Positions 34,701 through 45,618 of a stretch of DNA of 64,000 bases are shown here, one piece after another (positions within the stretch are counted from its first letter, which is position 1; each line of letters begins with the position of its first letter). This stretch comes from Anaeramoeba flamelloides (taxonomy: Eukaryota; Metamonada; Anaeramoebidae): the NCBI GenBank assembly GCA_027625915.1, contig JANTQA010000070.1, positions 12,653,001 through 12,717,000 on the forward strand. The letters run 5' to 3'. A model generated the notes under the pieces. The model made no database searches. It was not told where the DNA came from and was given only the letters and a program-made list of their open reading frames with translations. The translations under genes and the position numbers were made by a program.

Positions 34701-37700
34701 AATAAACTACAATAGTAATTGATTCAATTGGTGTTAATATTTCACTTAATTTTATATCGTAAATTTACGAATAGAACAACTAACAAAAAGGATTTTTCAT
34801 TTCAAATCTAAAAAAAAATTCCCAAACTTTTTTGGAAATACCTTACATTGGAGACATGTCATTTTTTCAGATGAACGTTGGTTTTATACCAGCCTATTAA
34901 GAAGGAAAATTTGACACCAAAGAAACTAGAAGGATGAGATTTTTTTGGCTCTATCCAAAACAATGGAAATCAATTAATTAGAGCATTTTAAAAAATCTAG
35001 TATTATTTTGGTTGATTTTATTTAAAGAGAATTAAACTTCCTATTTTTTATTTTAGAAAAAATAAATAAAAAGTATTGACAAACTTAAAAGATTGGGGAA
35101 TATGAATTTTTCATTCGATTAAAAAATCAAGTTTTCAATTCATTAATCTATGGAAATAATAACAACTTTCAGTAACTCAAAACCGAGTATTATTACATAT
35201 TTTTTTTTTTTTTAAAATGAATCTATTTTTGATAAATAAAAAAAAATTCTTGATTGATTTTATTTTAAGAAAAGCAGACTTCCTATTTTTACAAAAAAAA
35301 AAATCTCAGAAAAGATTATGTTAATGATAACCTTCCTTGGAAAATTCTTGTGAATTTAGTTGGTTTGATGAGGAAAATAACACAATTTAGTTATTGATAG
35401 AAAAGTGGAATCAATAAATTGATTTTTTAACTACTTTTCAACTCATAAAAATCTGTAGTTGTTGTTTCAAAAATTTGAAAAACGAAATTTTGAATAAGAA
35501 AATGAAAAAACAATTTTTTGTTATTTCCGTATTAATCAAATATATACTTTGAAAAACATTATTTATTTTTATTTAAATCACAAATGTAATATATTGTGAG
35601 ATCTCTTTTACAACTAACAATCACCAAAACAGGAAAAGGTTTTCACATTATTTCAAAGAAATAAATTAATTTGTAAATTTCTGTTAACAAAATTTCTTGT
35701 TCAAATATGTACGGATTTAATAGTGTGTTTGAAGCAATATAAAAATTTATTAGTTATTACTTTTGTTTTTCCAAGATTTTCACAAATAATGTGTGAATTG
35801 AGTAAAAAAATTCACAAAAAATAGAACAAGGGTTGAAAGTGAGTAAAAAATTTTATATTGTCATTTTTTAAAAAAAATCAACTTTTTTTTTGAACTTTTT
35901 TGTAAAAATATATTTTTTTCTGAAAAATCAAAATGAAAATGCTGTTTCATTTTTTTTTATTCTTTATTTTTTTATTTATTTGTAGAGTTATTAAAGAAAT
36001 CTTAACAACGAATATTATTATTTTATAAAAAAAGGAAAAATAGAGAAATAATTTAAATATTAATCTCTAAATTAATTAGTGAAAAAATACAACCTTTATA
36101 AAAAAAAAAAGGAAAAAAAAATTTTTGGAATGGGAATTAGATTGGAACAAATTCCATTTTTAAGCTAGTGCTATTTCAAGATTCGAAAAAAGAAATAGAG
36201 AAATACATCAGAAACAGAGAAATAAACTAAATTCCAAAATTTTGGACACAGTTTAAACAGTTGACAGAATAACAATACCACAATTTACATTTCAATTTGG
36301 AAATGATTTTGATTTTACAAAATATTTCATTTTTTTTTTTTTTTTGTTTTCATTTCCTTTTTTCCAGTTACATCATCTGTTTGGTTTGATCTGGATTTTT
36401 TTTTTTAATGATTAATAGAAGGTTAGTGTTGAGTTTGTTAAATAAAAAAATCACATACACTTGGCTGACGATATCTTATCATTTGATCGATCAAAAATTG
36501 TTGGTGAAATTTCAACAAATTTGTCAATATGATTTTTTTTTTTTTGCTCGTTTTATTATTTTGGAAAGACAGATTTTTTTTTTTTTGTTTTATATTTTTT
36601 TCTTTTATTTGGATAAAAATGATTACCAGGGTTCACACTGTGATTCTTTTTTGAAAAAAAAACCAAATAATTCTTTTTTTGATTCCATGGAATCAAATGA
36701 TTCTTTTTCTTCAATGACCAAGTCTAAATTCATTTCTTGTTTACATTCGTTTTTACAAGGAATCACCTCATTCTCAAAATTTATATAATTAATTATATTT
36801 TTTTTTATTACAAAAAAGAATATTAGATTTTCTCAAAAAAAAATAATATTTAAGGTTTTTCTTCTTGGGATTGTAGTTTTCATCATCTTTTCATCAATCC
36901 TGAAGTTTTTAAGTTTATTACTGATAAGAAAATTATTTTTCTTTGAAATGGAATCAAAAGAATCTTTTTTTTTTTTTAATAGAGTTTTGGTACCAAATAA
37001 AAATTCTTTTTTTTGATTCTATGGATAAGGAATAAAATAATTTTTAATTCTTTTGAAAAATTATACTTAAAAGGTACTTTAACAAGTGAAAAATGTTTGA
37101 TAAAAATTGATTCCGTTGGACTCATTTTAATATTATGATTCCAAATTTTAATTTTTGAGATTCTAAAATTCCAAAAATGGAATCATTTTGGGAACTCTGA
37201 TGATTACTTATAAAAACATTAATACTTGGTAACTTAGATGTGGTTTTATATTAGGTTGGAAAAAAAATAATAAATTGAGTTTTTTTTTTGCCTATTTTGG
37301 ATTTTGGGTGTGTCCAAATTTTTGGAATGAGGTTTATATCAGAAACAGAGAAATACTTCAATTTTATCCCATTTAACAAAATCTGCCACAAGTATTTATT
37401 CAATTCACAACTATAATTCATTCATTTCTATTTTTTTTTTTTTGTACAAATTTTGAAAATTAAATATTTTGTAATATTTGGAGATTGGTATTCAAAGAAA
37501 AGTTCTAAGAACAACCAAGAAGAATCTAGACAATTACATTAAGCTAAATATAATTGGGTATACTTGATTTTAATTTTTGGTAATAATAAATTTAAAATAT
37601 GTTATTTTTCCATTTGAGAAACTCTTTTTTCAATATTAAAATTTAAAATGAATCCCAACAACAAATTCTTTCAATAGATTCTATTTTTGGAGTTACCATA

Positions 37701-39773
37701 TAAAACAAAACCTTAAAACATTGTGTCTATTTTATTAGTCCTCGCATCATATGAGAGAATAATTTGGAATTAATTTATCACTTTTTTAATTTTTCAAAAC
37801 AACTTTAAATAGGATTAACAAAAATAGATATTATATTTCATTTTAAGTTAGGAATTGTAAATGCAACACTTTTAATAGAATAATTTAGACTTGAATCATG
37901 AAATTATAATTATTTTTCTAATTTAAAAGTTCAAATTCAAGTAAACATGAAATACCAAAAAGAATGTCTGATGATATTTTAGTGTGGATAAAAACCAGAT
38001 TTTTACTGTTTTCAAGAGCAAAATTTGAAGCAAAATAATACAATTTATCCAAAACCATTTTATATAAATTATATATATTTATTCTGAAATTTGAAAATGA
38101 TCTTTGGCGAATTAATGAATTCTAGTAAAGATCAAAAATTTCATCTTCATTTTAATTTCCTCAACATTAATTTAATTCTTTATTGAATTTCTTTTTTATA
38201 ATGTACAAAAAAAAAAAATTATTCAAAGTCGAATTTTGTTCTTCATCGCGAGACTACTATTAAAAAATTGATTTCAAAAAAAAAAACCAAAAATGATAAT
38301 TTGCCGACTATATGCTTATTAGATTTTGGCTTAGCAAGAAGATATTTGGATGAAGAAAGAAATTTATTACAGTCACGGGGGAAAGTGGGGTTCCGTGGCA
38401 CCACAAGATACGCGTCATTAAATTCTCATTTGGGAATTGATCTTTCGAGGAGGGATGACATCTGGTCGTTATTATATTTGCTGGTTGAATTTTTAAAAGG
38501 CGAGTTGCCCTGGTCCCAGATCAAGGATCGCCAATTAATTTTTGAATTAAAAAAAAAGTTTAATTCGGTGTCATTGGTTAAAGGGCTGTCGATCCAGTTT
38601 GCCAAATTTTATGAATATGTACAAACATTAAAATTTGAAGATAGCATCGATTATGATTATTTAATATCATTATTACAAAAGGCTGTCAAAGAAGGCAAAT
38701 ACGAACGCGATAGTTCTATGGATTGGGACAAATCACTTTTCAAGAAGAAAATGCAATCACTGTCCCCCTTTAAACTGAGGCATAAGCAAAAGCAAAATCC
38801 CTATAAGTTACCAAGCACGCCTAAGAATTACAAAAAGAAAAATTACTTGAAACAAAAGAAATCAAGAAGGATCAAGTATTTTTTAGATTCCGAATACAAG
38901 CAAAAATATGACAAGACCGTCAGCGATGGCCCTCTAGATTCAAAGAAGGCGGTGCCATCTCTCTCAATCTCCATTAAGCCGAGTTTAAGTATTTATTCCA
39001 AGCAGATTAAACCGAAGGTTGATAAAAGCTTGCTATTAGAAATCAACAAAATGAAAGACATCCCGATTCCTTCCTATCAAGAAAGCGTCTGGAGAAGAAA
39101 AATGAAAGAGAATAATGAGAACATAAATGAATACGAATTACTCAACGAAGGGATCTATGTAAATGAAAAGAAGCAGAAAAGAAGGAAGGGGAAATGGAAA
39201 AGAAAATGGAATGGAACTGGAAAATGGAAGAAGAGAAGGAAAGCGAAAGGCAAGCGGAAGCGGAAGGGGAAGGAAAACGGGAAGGGAAAGCAAAAATTAA
39301 TCAAAAAATGGAAAAAAAAGGGAAATAAGCAAATTGACAGAATCAGAAGAATTACAATAACAACATCATCAGAAAGTATTTCCGAAACCACTTATGATGA
39401 AACTGCAAAGTCAGAAATCACAGAATCTTCTTTGAAAAAATTGAATAATGAAAACACTAACATTGTGAAAAATGACGTTAAATGCAATAACAAGAAGAAA
39501 AATCAGATCAAAAATAAAAAAAATTATAAAAAGAAAAATAATGTAAATAAGAATACTCTGGGGAGCAATAATTTTGGAAATAAAAACAAACTTATCATAA
39601 AAAAGGAAACACCAATGAAAAGGCTAAATAAAAAAATCTCAACAAATTCAAAAACATCAGGAACAGAACCAAAAAATTTAACTTTATCTGAAACGTTGAG
39701 TACGGAATCCAATTTAAACTCTTCAAAGCATATCGTCGCTGATAAAAAATTCTGTAATTGTATATTAATGTAA
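31783..39773 (+). CDS. CK1-family protein kinase, tau-tubulin kinase (TTBK) type, with CaaX C-terminus
   Basis: Exon 1 (31783-32181) and exon 2 (38229-39773) join in phase 0 inside the catalytic loop, giving HRDIKP|SNF, for 647 aa. The kinase domain covers residues about 9-300: glycine loop IGQGGFGEIY, VAIK lysine 39, HRD 128-130, DFG 165-167, and GFRGTTRYASLNSHLG then DDIWSLLYLLVEFLKGELPW, which is the TTBK signature. All catalytic residues are present, so it should be an active Ser/Thr kinase. Family members phosphorylate tubulin, tau and ciliary proteins; the substrate here is unknown. The long tail is K/R/N-rich, includes a W/K/R/G tract (about 39170-39330), and ends CNCILM, a CaaX prenylation box with Met favouring farnesyl and a second Cys nearby. 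I infer membrane anchoring. The intron is 6047 bp. The leader before ATG 31783 is A/C-rich. Confidence 0.9.
33903..34205 (+). mobile_element. Diverged copy of the long-inverted-repeat element arm
   Basis: Begins ATTTCCAAAAAAGAGCGGC and follows the 2742-3025 arm through ATCGATTTTATCTGATATTTTTTAGG-like sequence with many changes and small gaps. It is a solo arm, older than the 2742-4206 pair. Confidence 0.6.
34310..34640 (+). mobile_element. LINE-tail-like repeat, intronic copy
   Basis: Matches 13080-13410 and the complement of 42025-42310. It ends GAGTTTAATTTACACTTCTTC and is followed by an (AAAAAT)n A-rich tract, as expected of a 5'-truncated retroelement in the plus sense. Confidence 0.55.
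36223..37337 (+). mobile_element. TIR element with TAAAC..ATTCCAAAAATTTGGACAC ends, interrupted by a hAT MITE
   Basis: Left end TAAACTAAATTCCAAAATTT, and the right end is its inverse, AAATTTTTGGAATGAGGTTTA. A 16-bp direct repeat, ATCAGAAACAGAGAAA, flanks it (36207-36222 and 37338-37353). Without the nested insertion it is about 535 bp and aligns in inverse with 40477-41011. A third, truncated copy lies at about 48127-48540. A shared interior motif is TCATTTGATCGATCAA. No transposase is recognised. Confidence 0.7.
36627..37199 (+). mobile_element. hAT-type MITE, 573 bp, with 8-bp target duplication
   Basis: Starts CAGGGTTCACACTGTGATTC and ends GGAATCATTTTGGGAACTCTG. The 8-bp repeat ATGATTAC flanks it at 36619-36626 and 37200-37207. 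CAGGG-type ends with an 8-bp duplication are the hAT hallmark. The uninterrupted sister element at 40477-41011 gives the empty site. The interior has GATTC-rich low-complexity sequence and no transposase. Confidence 0.85.
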
Positions 39774-41826
39774 TTTTTTTTTAAAAGAAGAATTATTTTA
39801 TGACAATTTAAAAAGTAACTTTCCTCATTATTTCACATCCTAAATTTAAAGTTTTTTTCACAAATGATTGCGGTAATCTTGTAGAGGATAGGGTAAACAA
39901 CAAGAGATCATTCAATACACTTTACCAAGCCAAGTAATGATGTGACATCTTTAAATTTATATTTGTGAAATAATTATGATTGTTTAGAGATAGTTACTAC
40001 AGAGATATAATATTCATTCATTTATTTATTCTTTATATTTTTATTCCTTCAGATTATTATGCACATTTTTTTTTTTTTTATTTTATAAATACTTCCTATT
40101 CTTTATTAATGTGATTCGACAATATTCTCCAATTACTAATTTTTTTCATTTAAATTCATTCTTATTTTAATTTTCTTTTTCTTTTTCTTTTTCTACTTTT
40201 ATTTTTTATTTTTTTGGTTTTGTATTTTTATTATCTTTTTATTTTTCTATTTGTTTTGTCCATTAATATCAATACCAAATTATTTAAAAAAAAAAATAAA
40301 TTGTGAAATACTTTTTATTTTTTTTTCAAGTCATTTATTGAAATGATTTTTAATCCATTTTTCATTTATTTATTTTACAAAATAAATTTGTATAAAGGCT
40401 ATAATTATCTGACATTGATTTTAAATATAATCTAAACATATTAATATAATTGTTAAATAAATATTTTTGAGTAATATAAACCCCATTCCAAAAATTTGGA
40501 AATACCCAAAATCAAAAATAGGCAAAAAAAATCCCAATTTATTGTATTTTTCCAAACCTAATATAAAACCACATTTAAGTTACATAGTATTAATGTTTTT
40601 GTTTGGAATCATTTTCATCCAAATCAAAGAAAAAAAAATATAAAACTCAAAAATAAAAATTGGTGTTTCCTAAATAATGAAAAGAGTTGAACAAAAAATG
40701 TATTGGTAAATTTGTTGAAATTTCACCAACAATTATTGATCGATCAAATGATAAGATACCATCTACTAATTGTATGCGATTTTTCAATTTAACAAACTCA
40801 ACACTAACCTTCTATCAACCATCGAAAAACAATTTCAGATCTAACCAAACAGATTACATAACTGGAAAAAAAGGAAATGAAAACAAAACCAAAAAAGACA
40901 AAAAATGAGATAGTTAGTAAAATCAAAATTATTTCCAAATTGAATTTAAAGTGCAGTATTCATGTTCTTTCCACTGTTTAAACTATGTCCATATCTTTGG
41001 AATATAGTTTATTTTATTAAAATAATTAACAAAATTAAATTCAATTTTAAGAGCTTTTGAATTATGTTTTTTATTTATTTAACTTTAGGAATTATGTTGG
41101 ATATATTAGAGGATTTGATCGAAGCTTTTTGATTTACGAAAAAGTATAGAAAAATACTCCAATAAAATTATATCGCTATAATCAATAAAGATATTGGGAT
41201 AAAAACTGAATAATTCTTATAAAATCTAGATTACTTTCAAAATAATATAATAATTGATGGATTTTGGGACATTAATTCAACAATATTTTTAAAAAAGAAA
41301 AAAAAAATTATTAGATCATTTTAGTTAGTGTTTTGAGAAAAACAATAAAAAAAAGAATAATTTTATTAAGGATGAGATCAATATGTTTCAAATTTTTTTT
41401 TGTGATTTTATGATCAAATTGATTGATCCTTTTAGATCAACAACTAAAAAACAACAGGTAAATAAATGTTTTATCAGTCTAGTGTTGTGTTATAAATTCT
41501 AATGAAGGAAAAAGCTTCTAAAACAATCCACTCTTCACATTTTCTTAAAAGAATGTACACTTGGGTTTTAAAATTTACAATATTCTATGAAAGATGAAAT
41601 GAGATGGATAACTTTTCAAAACCTAACACTTCAGCCTAGTGGCATTATTACCAATTATTAAGATTGTTTGAACATTTATTTTCTTAAATTTATTCTTCTT
41701 CTTCTTTCTCATATCTTGTTATTGTACGAAAACACAACCAGAATTAAAAGGAATTTTTTGGTAATATCAGATAATATAATTAAACCTTACACTTTCTTCT
41801 TTTTGGTTATTTAACTTTGAAGACTA
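39774..41826. other. Intergenic stretch downstream of the kinase
   Basis: No gene seen. It holds the inverse copy of the ATTCCAAAAATTTGG element (40477-41011). The rest is AT-rich filler, with CTTTTT repeats at about 40170-40200. Confidence 0.45.
40477..41011 (-). mobile_element. Uninterrupted copy of the TAAAC..ATTCCAAAAATTTGG TIR element
   Basis: Reverse complement of 36223-37337 minus its nested hAT MITE. It reads TAAACCCCATTCCAAAAATT at the left and TCTTTGGAATATAGTTTA at the right. It contains TTGATCGATCAAATGATAAG, as in the other two copies. No clear target duplication. Confidence 0.7.
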
Positions 41827-41991
41827 CAGCTGTTCCAAGGCTACCGTGAATTTTTATATGAATCAAATTTTGATTCTGATATAGATTTTTAAAAAGTTGG
41901 GTATGAGGATAAGAAAGCTCATATTGAAAAAATATATATCAGAATCAAAATTTTATTCATATAAAAATTCACGATAGCCTTGGAAAGACTG
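41827..41991. mobile_element. MITE with Tc1/mariner-type ends, copy 3 (165 bp)
   Basis: Starts CAGCTGTTCCAAGGCTACCG and ends CGATAGCCTTGGAAAGACTG, flanked by TA (41825-41826 and 41992-41993). The arms are inverse for about 60 bp (GAATCAAAATTTTATTCATA and its complement), so the element is nearly all hairpin. Shares termini with 24198-24712 and 24809-25253. Confidence 0.8.
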
Positions 41992-42024
41992 TATAGCGTA
42001 CCTCAAAAAAACACATCTATTTTT

Positions 42025-44400
42025 TTTTTAATTGAAAAAGTATAAATTATACTCAGGTTACCCTTTTACTAAAATTCCATTTTAAGAAACTTCAGCTTAA
42101 AATCATAAATTTCGCGTTTATTAATTAACGAAAATAATTTCAAACTGTCTTGTTTTAATAATTAATTGATTAAGTTTTTTTTTTAATTTGTTATGAAATA
42201 TTAATCTAATATTGTTAATAGGAAGGATGGACCCATAAAAAAATTTTCAATATTGTCTATAATTTCCTTCTGTTCATATTTTAAACAAAAAGTAGAAAAT
42301 TTATTAGAATTTTTATTATTTACATAGTAATATCTAATTAAATAGTTGCTAAATGTTCTGAATTTTGGAATTGTTGAATTTTGAGGGATAACTTAAAAAT
42401 TTTTGGGTTTGAATATCTTTGAAAATAATATTGATTTTCTATTAATTTTGAAAACACTAACAACAGTTCCAAATTATAGAATTCAGTAACTCATTATATT
42501 TGAGGTTTTTTTTTCATTTTTTAGTCCATTTAGTTCTTTTGAATTCCAGTGAATTGATACTTTATTCTTTGATTAAATTTTATTAATTTTTCTAAATAGT
42601 GAAGAGAAATCATTTTTTTTATTTTATTTTTGAATTTTAAAAATTTTTTTATTTTACTGAAATTACCATATTTTCAATTTTAAATTCTGTTTTGTAAATA
42701 AGTATTGATGTGTTTCTCATTATTTTGCATATTCCAGCAATACATGAATGAACCCAAGAATGAAAATATTTTTTGTTATTTCATTATTAGAAATTTCTGA
42801 TCAATATTTCAATTAACTCAAGATAAAATATTTAAATAATCTAATTTTCAAACACTTATTTCTAGAATTGGTATTTAAAACTATTCTTTACAGCTATTAT
42901 AGGTTTTTTATTATTTTTAAATTATAAATACAAAGTGAAATTTTATTTAAATAAATGCCCAAATATTTAATTTTTTTTAATTTTTTTGATATAACTGTTT
43001 GGTCATTATTTTGTTTTAGTATGGATTGAATAATAATTTTAAAAATTGATTTTAATTTTTGATTTACTAGTAATTTATTCCCTTTTATAATTAGGATTAA
43101 ATCATATTCAATCATTTGACAATGGTTTATTAATGGTGTAAATTTTAATACAAGAAAATAGGGAATTAGAGCAAATCAATTAGGAGATAATGATGTCACT
43201 AGGAATATACCAAGTCATTTCTCTTGATAATATTTTAATAAAAAAATTTTCGATAATTTTATTTATAATAAATATTTTTATTGTTTTTATTATGAATTTA
43301 AAATTAATTTAATCAAAAAATTTAAATATATCAATCATTATAATCTTAGTTTTATCATTTTCATTTTTCATAATCTGATTTTATCTTATTATAAGTATTT
43401 ATGAAATTTAATACTATTATGTGAGTATCATATTTTTTTTCTGAAAAGCCAAATTGAAATTTATGAATAAATTTCAAACAAGGTTCAATTAGTTTATAAA
43501 AAATTATTAAATATAATCTTTTTACACTTTGATTAATTGAAATTGGCATATAATTTAAAGTCAATGTTTTCATTTCCCCTTTTAATGAATAAATAAAATT
43601 GATCTTTTTTTAATTTATTCAATATTATTCTTATCCGTAGGGTTAATTAACCATTTATTAAATTTATTGAATTTTAATAAGATATTTTTTATAATTTTTA
43701 TTTTCAATTGGATTTATATCAGTTTGTATTTTCTCCATTAAATAATATATTTTAAATCACCAATTTTTTGAAATCCTTTTACAGATTTTGTTTTTAAAAT
43801 TTTAATTATTTTTTTAGTATTTTAAATTGTAAATAAATTATAGAGATTTTAAACTTATTTAAATTTTTAATTTTTTTATTAGCTAAATTTCTAAAATAGG
43901 GGCAGATTTTTCATCCTAAAAAAATTTGTTTATTTGTTTTTTAATTTGAATAATAATGTATTTTACTAAAGTATTTAGAGACAATTAACAAAATAGATTC
44001 ATAAATAAAAATACAGTGTAATCACTTTATTTTTTGAAAGGCTAATGAAAAAAGAAAAAAATATTAAAAAAAAAGTTTGTCCCTAATTTTGAAATTTGGT
44101 TTATATTCCAAAATCTTTTTACTTGGTTCAATTACATTTTTTTTAATATGACGAAAATATTTGTATCACTTATATTTTGATTATTTAAAATCTTTTTAAT
44201 TATTTTAGAAATTATTAAATTTATTTTTTTCCAAAAAAAATTGTGTTTTGATAAATTGAAAGTATATTTCATTAATAAATTTCTTCCAAGGTTCTTTGTT
44301 AATTTTTTAATGCAATTGATATAATAATCTTTTCTTGTTTTATATTCAGAAAGGTAGAAATATCTTTCTTTATATTTATTCAATTAATACTGGTTTTTGA
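42025..44400 (-). mobile_element. Decayed LINE (non-LTR retrotransposon) with reverse-transcriptase remnants
   Basis: Minus-strand pieces recall LINE ORF2 in order. 44383-44132 contains HNFFWKKINLIISKIIKKI, the region before the RT. 43573-43361 contains NYMPISINQSVKRLYLIIFY then HKFQFGFSEKKYDTHIIV, the YRPISL and QFGFRKG RT motifs. 43115-42897 contains EYDLILIIKG, a decayed FADDL box, then KKIKYLGIYLNKI, the YLGV motif. Many stops and shifts separate them, and a MITE sits at about 43888-44103. The stretch at 42025-42310 matches two other A-tailed copies and is taken as the 3' end. Non-functional. Confidence 0.65.
43888..44103 (-). mobile_element. MITE inserted in the decayed LINE
   Basis: Inverse copy of 12240-12465. 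The ends are AAATTTCTAAAATAGGGGCA and, on the other strand, CCAAATTTCAAAATTAGGGA. It separates the upstream and RT parts of the LINE, so it inserted after the LINE. Confidence 0.6.
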
Positions 44401-45618
44401 ACTCCAATGTGATAAAAATACAACTGATTATCATTTTTTTTTTTTCAATTCTAAATTATTGTCTTCATTACAGGTTCTTAGTTTACCCAATATACTTTTT
44501 CTTGTTTTTTAAAAAAAGGACCAAATCAATTATAATAAGATAATGAATTTCAATATATTACTTTGGAATTGGTCTTACAAAAAGAGTAAACATTTACCTA
44601 ATTGTAGTGAGAAAATTTGACTTTAGGGAAAAAAATCCGTACTAGGTTGTTAATTGGGAACCTTACTGAAAAACCAGAAAGGTAAGCTCTTTTAATAAAA
44701 GAATATAAAAACAAATACAAGATAAAAGGGAAATTCAAAAACTATTAAAGTTTTTTTTTATGTTATCTTTTTGTCTAGGGCTTGTTCTTTGATTTATCAA
44801 TTTCTAAAAATTTATAAGAAAAAATTGACTAATTTTGAGATCTTTAAAACCACTCTTGGATCTCGAATAAAAAAGGAGATTTAATTTTTTTTTGATGATA
44901 CTGATAAATTCTCCGAAATTTAATAATAATTTTTAGTTCAATATCCATTTTGATAAATCTTTGAACTGTTTCTTATCAAACAGTCCAGGACAAAGAATAT
45001 TTTAAAGAAAAACTAATTTTACAGAGTTCCTTAACACTTGACCACATAAAATTCTTTATTCAAAGCTTGATCAGAATAATTTCAAAAAGGAAAATAAGTA
45101 AAAATTTCCAAATAAAAATTGTAATTTATCAGTATGATTGTAAATAATATAATGAATTATTCTTTATAGTTAATTTGTGTATTCTTTTCATTGATTTTAC
45201 TTTTCATTTTCAGGTTCTATTCAAATACTCAATTAAGAACTGTGTTGAAATTTTTTTTCCTATTTATTTTTCTAATAACAGTGATCTCGAATAAATAAGT
45301 TTTGAAACTGTTTTTTTGAAAAATTGAGTTTAGCAAGTTCCTTCCTTCTCAAATTGATTTCTTACCACATATTTTAAAAAAAGTGTTCTTGATTTTTTTT
45401 GTGAATTAAAGAAATTTTTGAAAAAAATTGAATTTGAGACTCCATTTGTGAGTTTCGACCTTATTTCATTGTTTGTTATTATTACATACCACAAACCATA
45501 ACAAATTTCAAAAAAAAAGTCTTGTTCATTTTTTTTAATCATTTCATAAACCAATTCTTTCTTCACCAAAAACAACACAACTGATAAAATATAAACATTC
45601 ACAAAACAAAAAACCAAA

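Larger units (their letters stand above)
32182..38228 (+). other. 6.0-kb transposon-filled intron of the TTBK-like kinase
   Basis: Donor is GTATAT at 32182 and the acceptor ATTCAAAG ends at 38228; the join restores the conserved DIKPSNF motif exactly. No coding signal inside. It contains an arm copy of the 2742-4206 element (33903-34205), a LINE-tail repeat (34310-34640) and a TIR element carrying a nested hAT-type MITE (36223-37337). Confidence 0.8.

Noticed and set aside
39155-39712. Minus-strand F/L-rich frames in the kinase tail
   Set aside because: Antisense of a purine-rich coding tract.
36408-40908. Transposase in the ATTCCAAAAATTTGG elements
   Set aside because: The frames at 36408 and 40687 share a short stretch but show no DDE, helix-turn-helix or zinc motifs; treated as non-autonomous.
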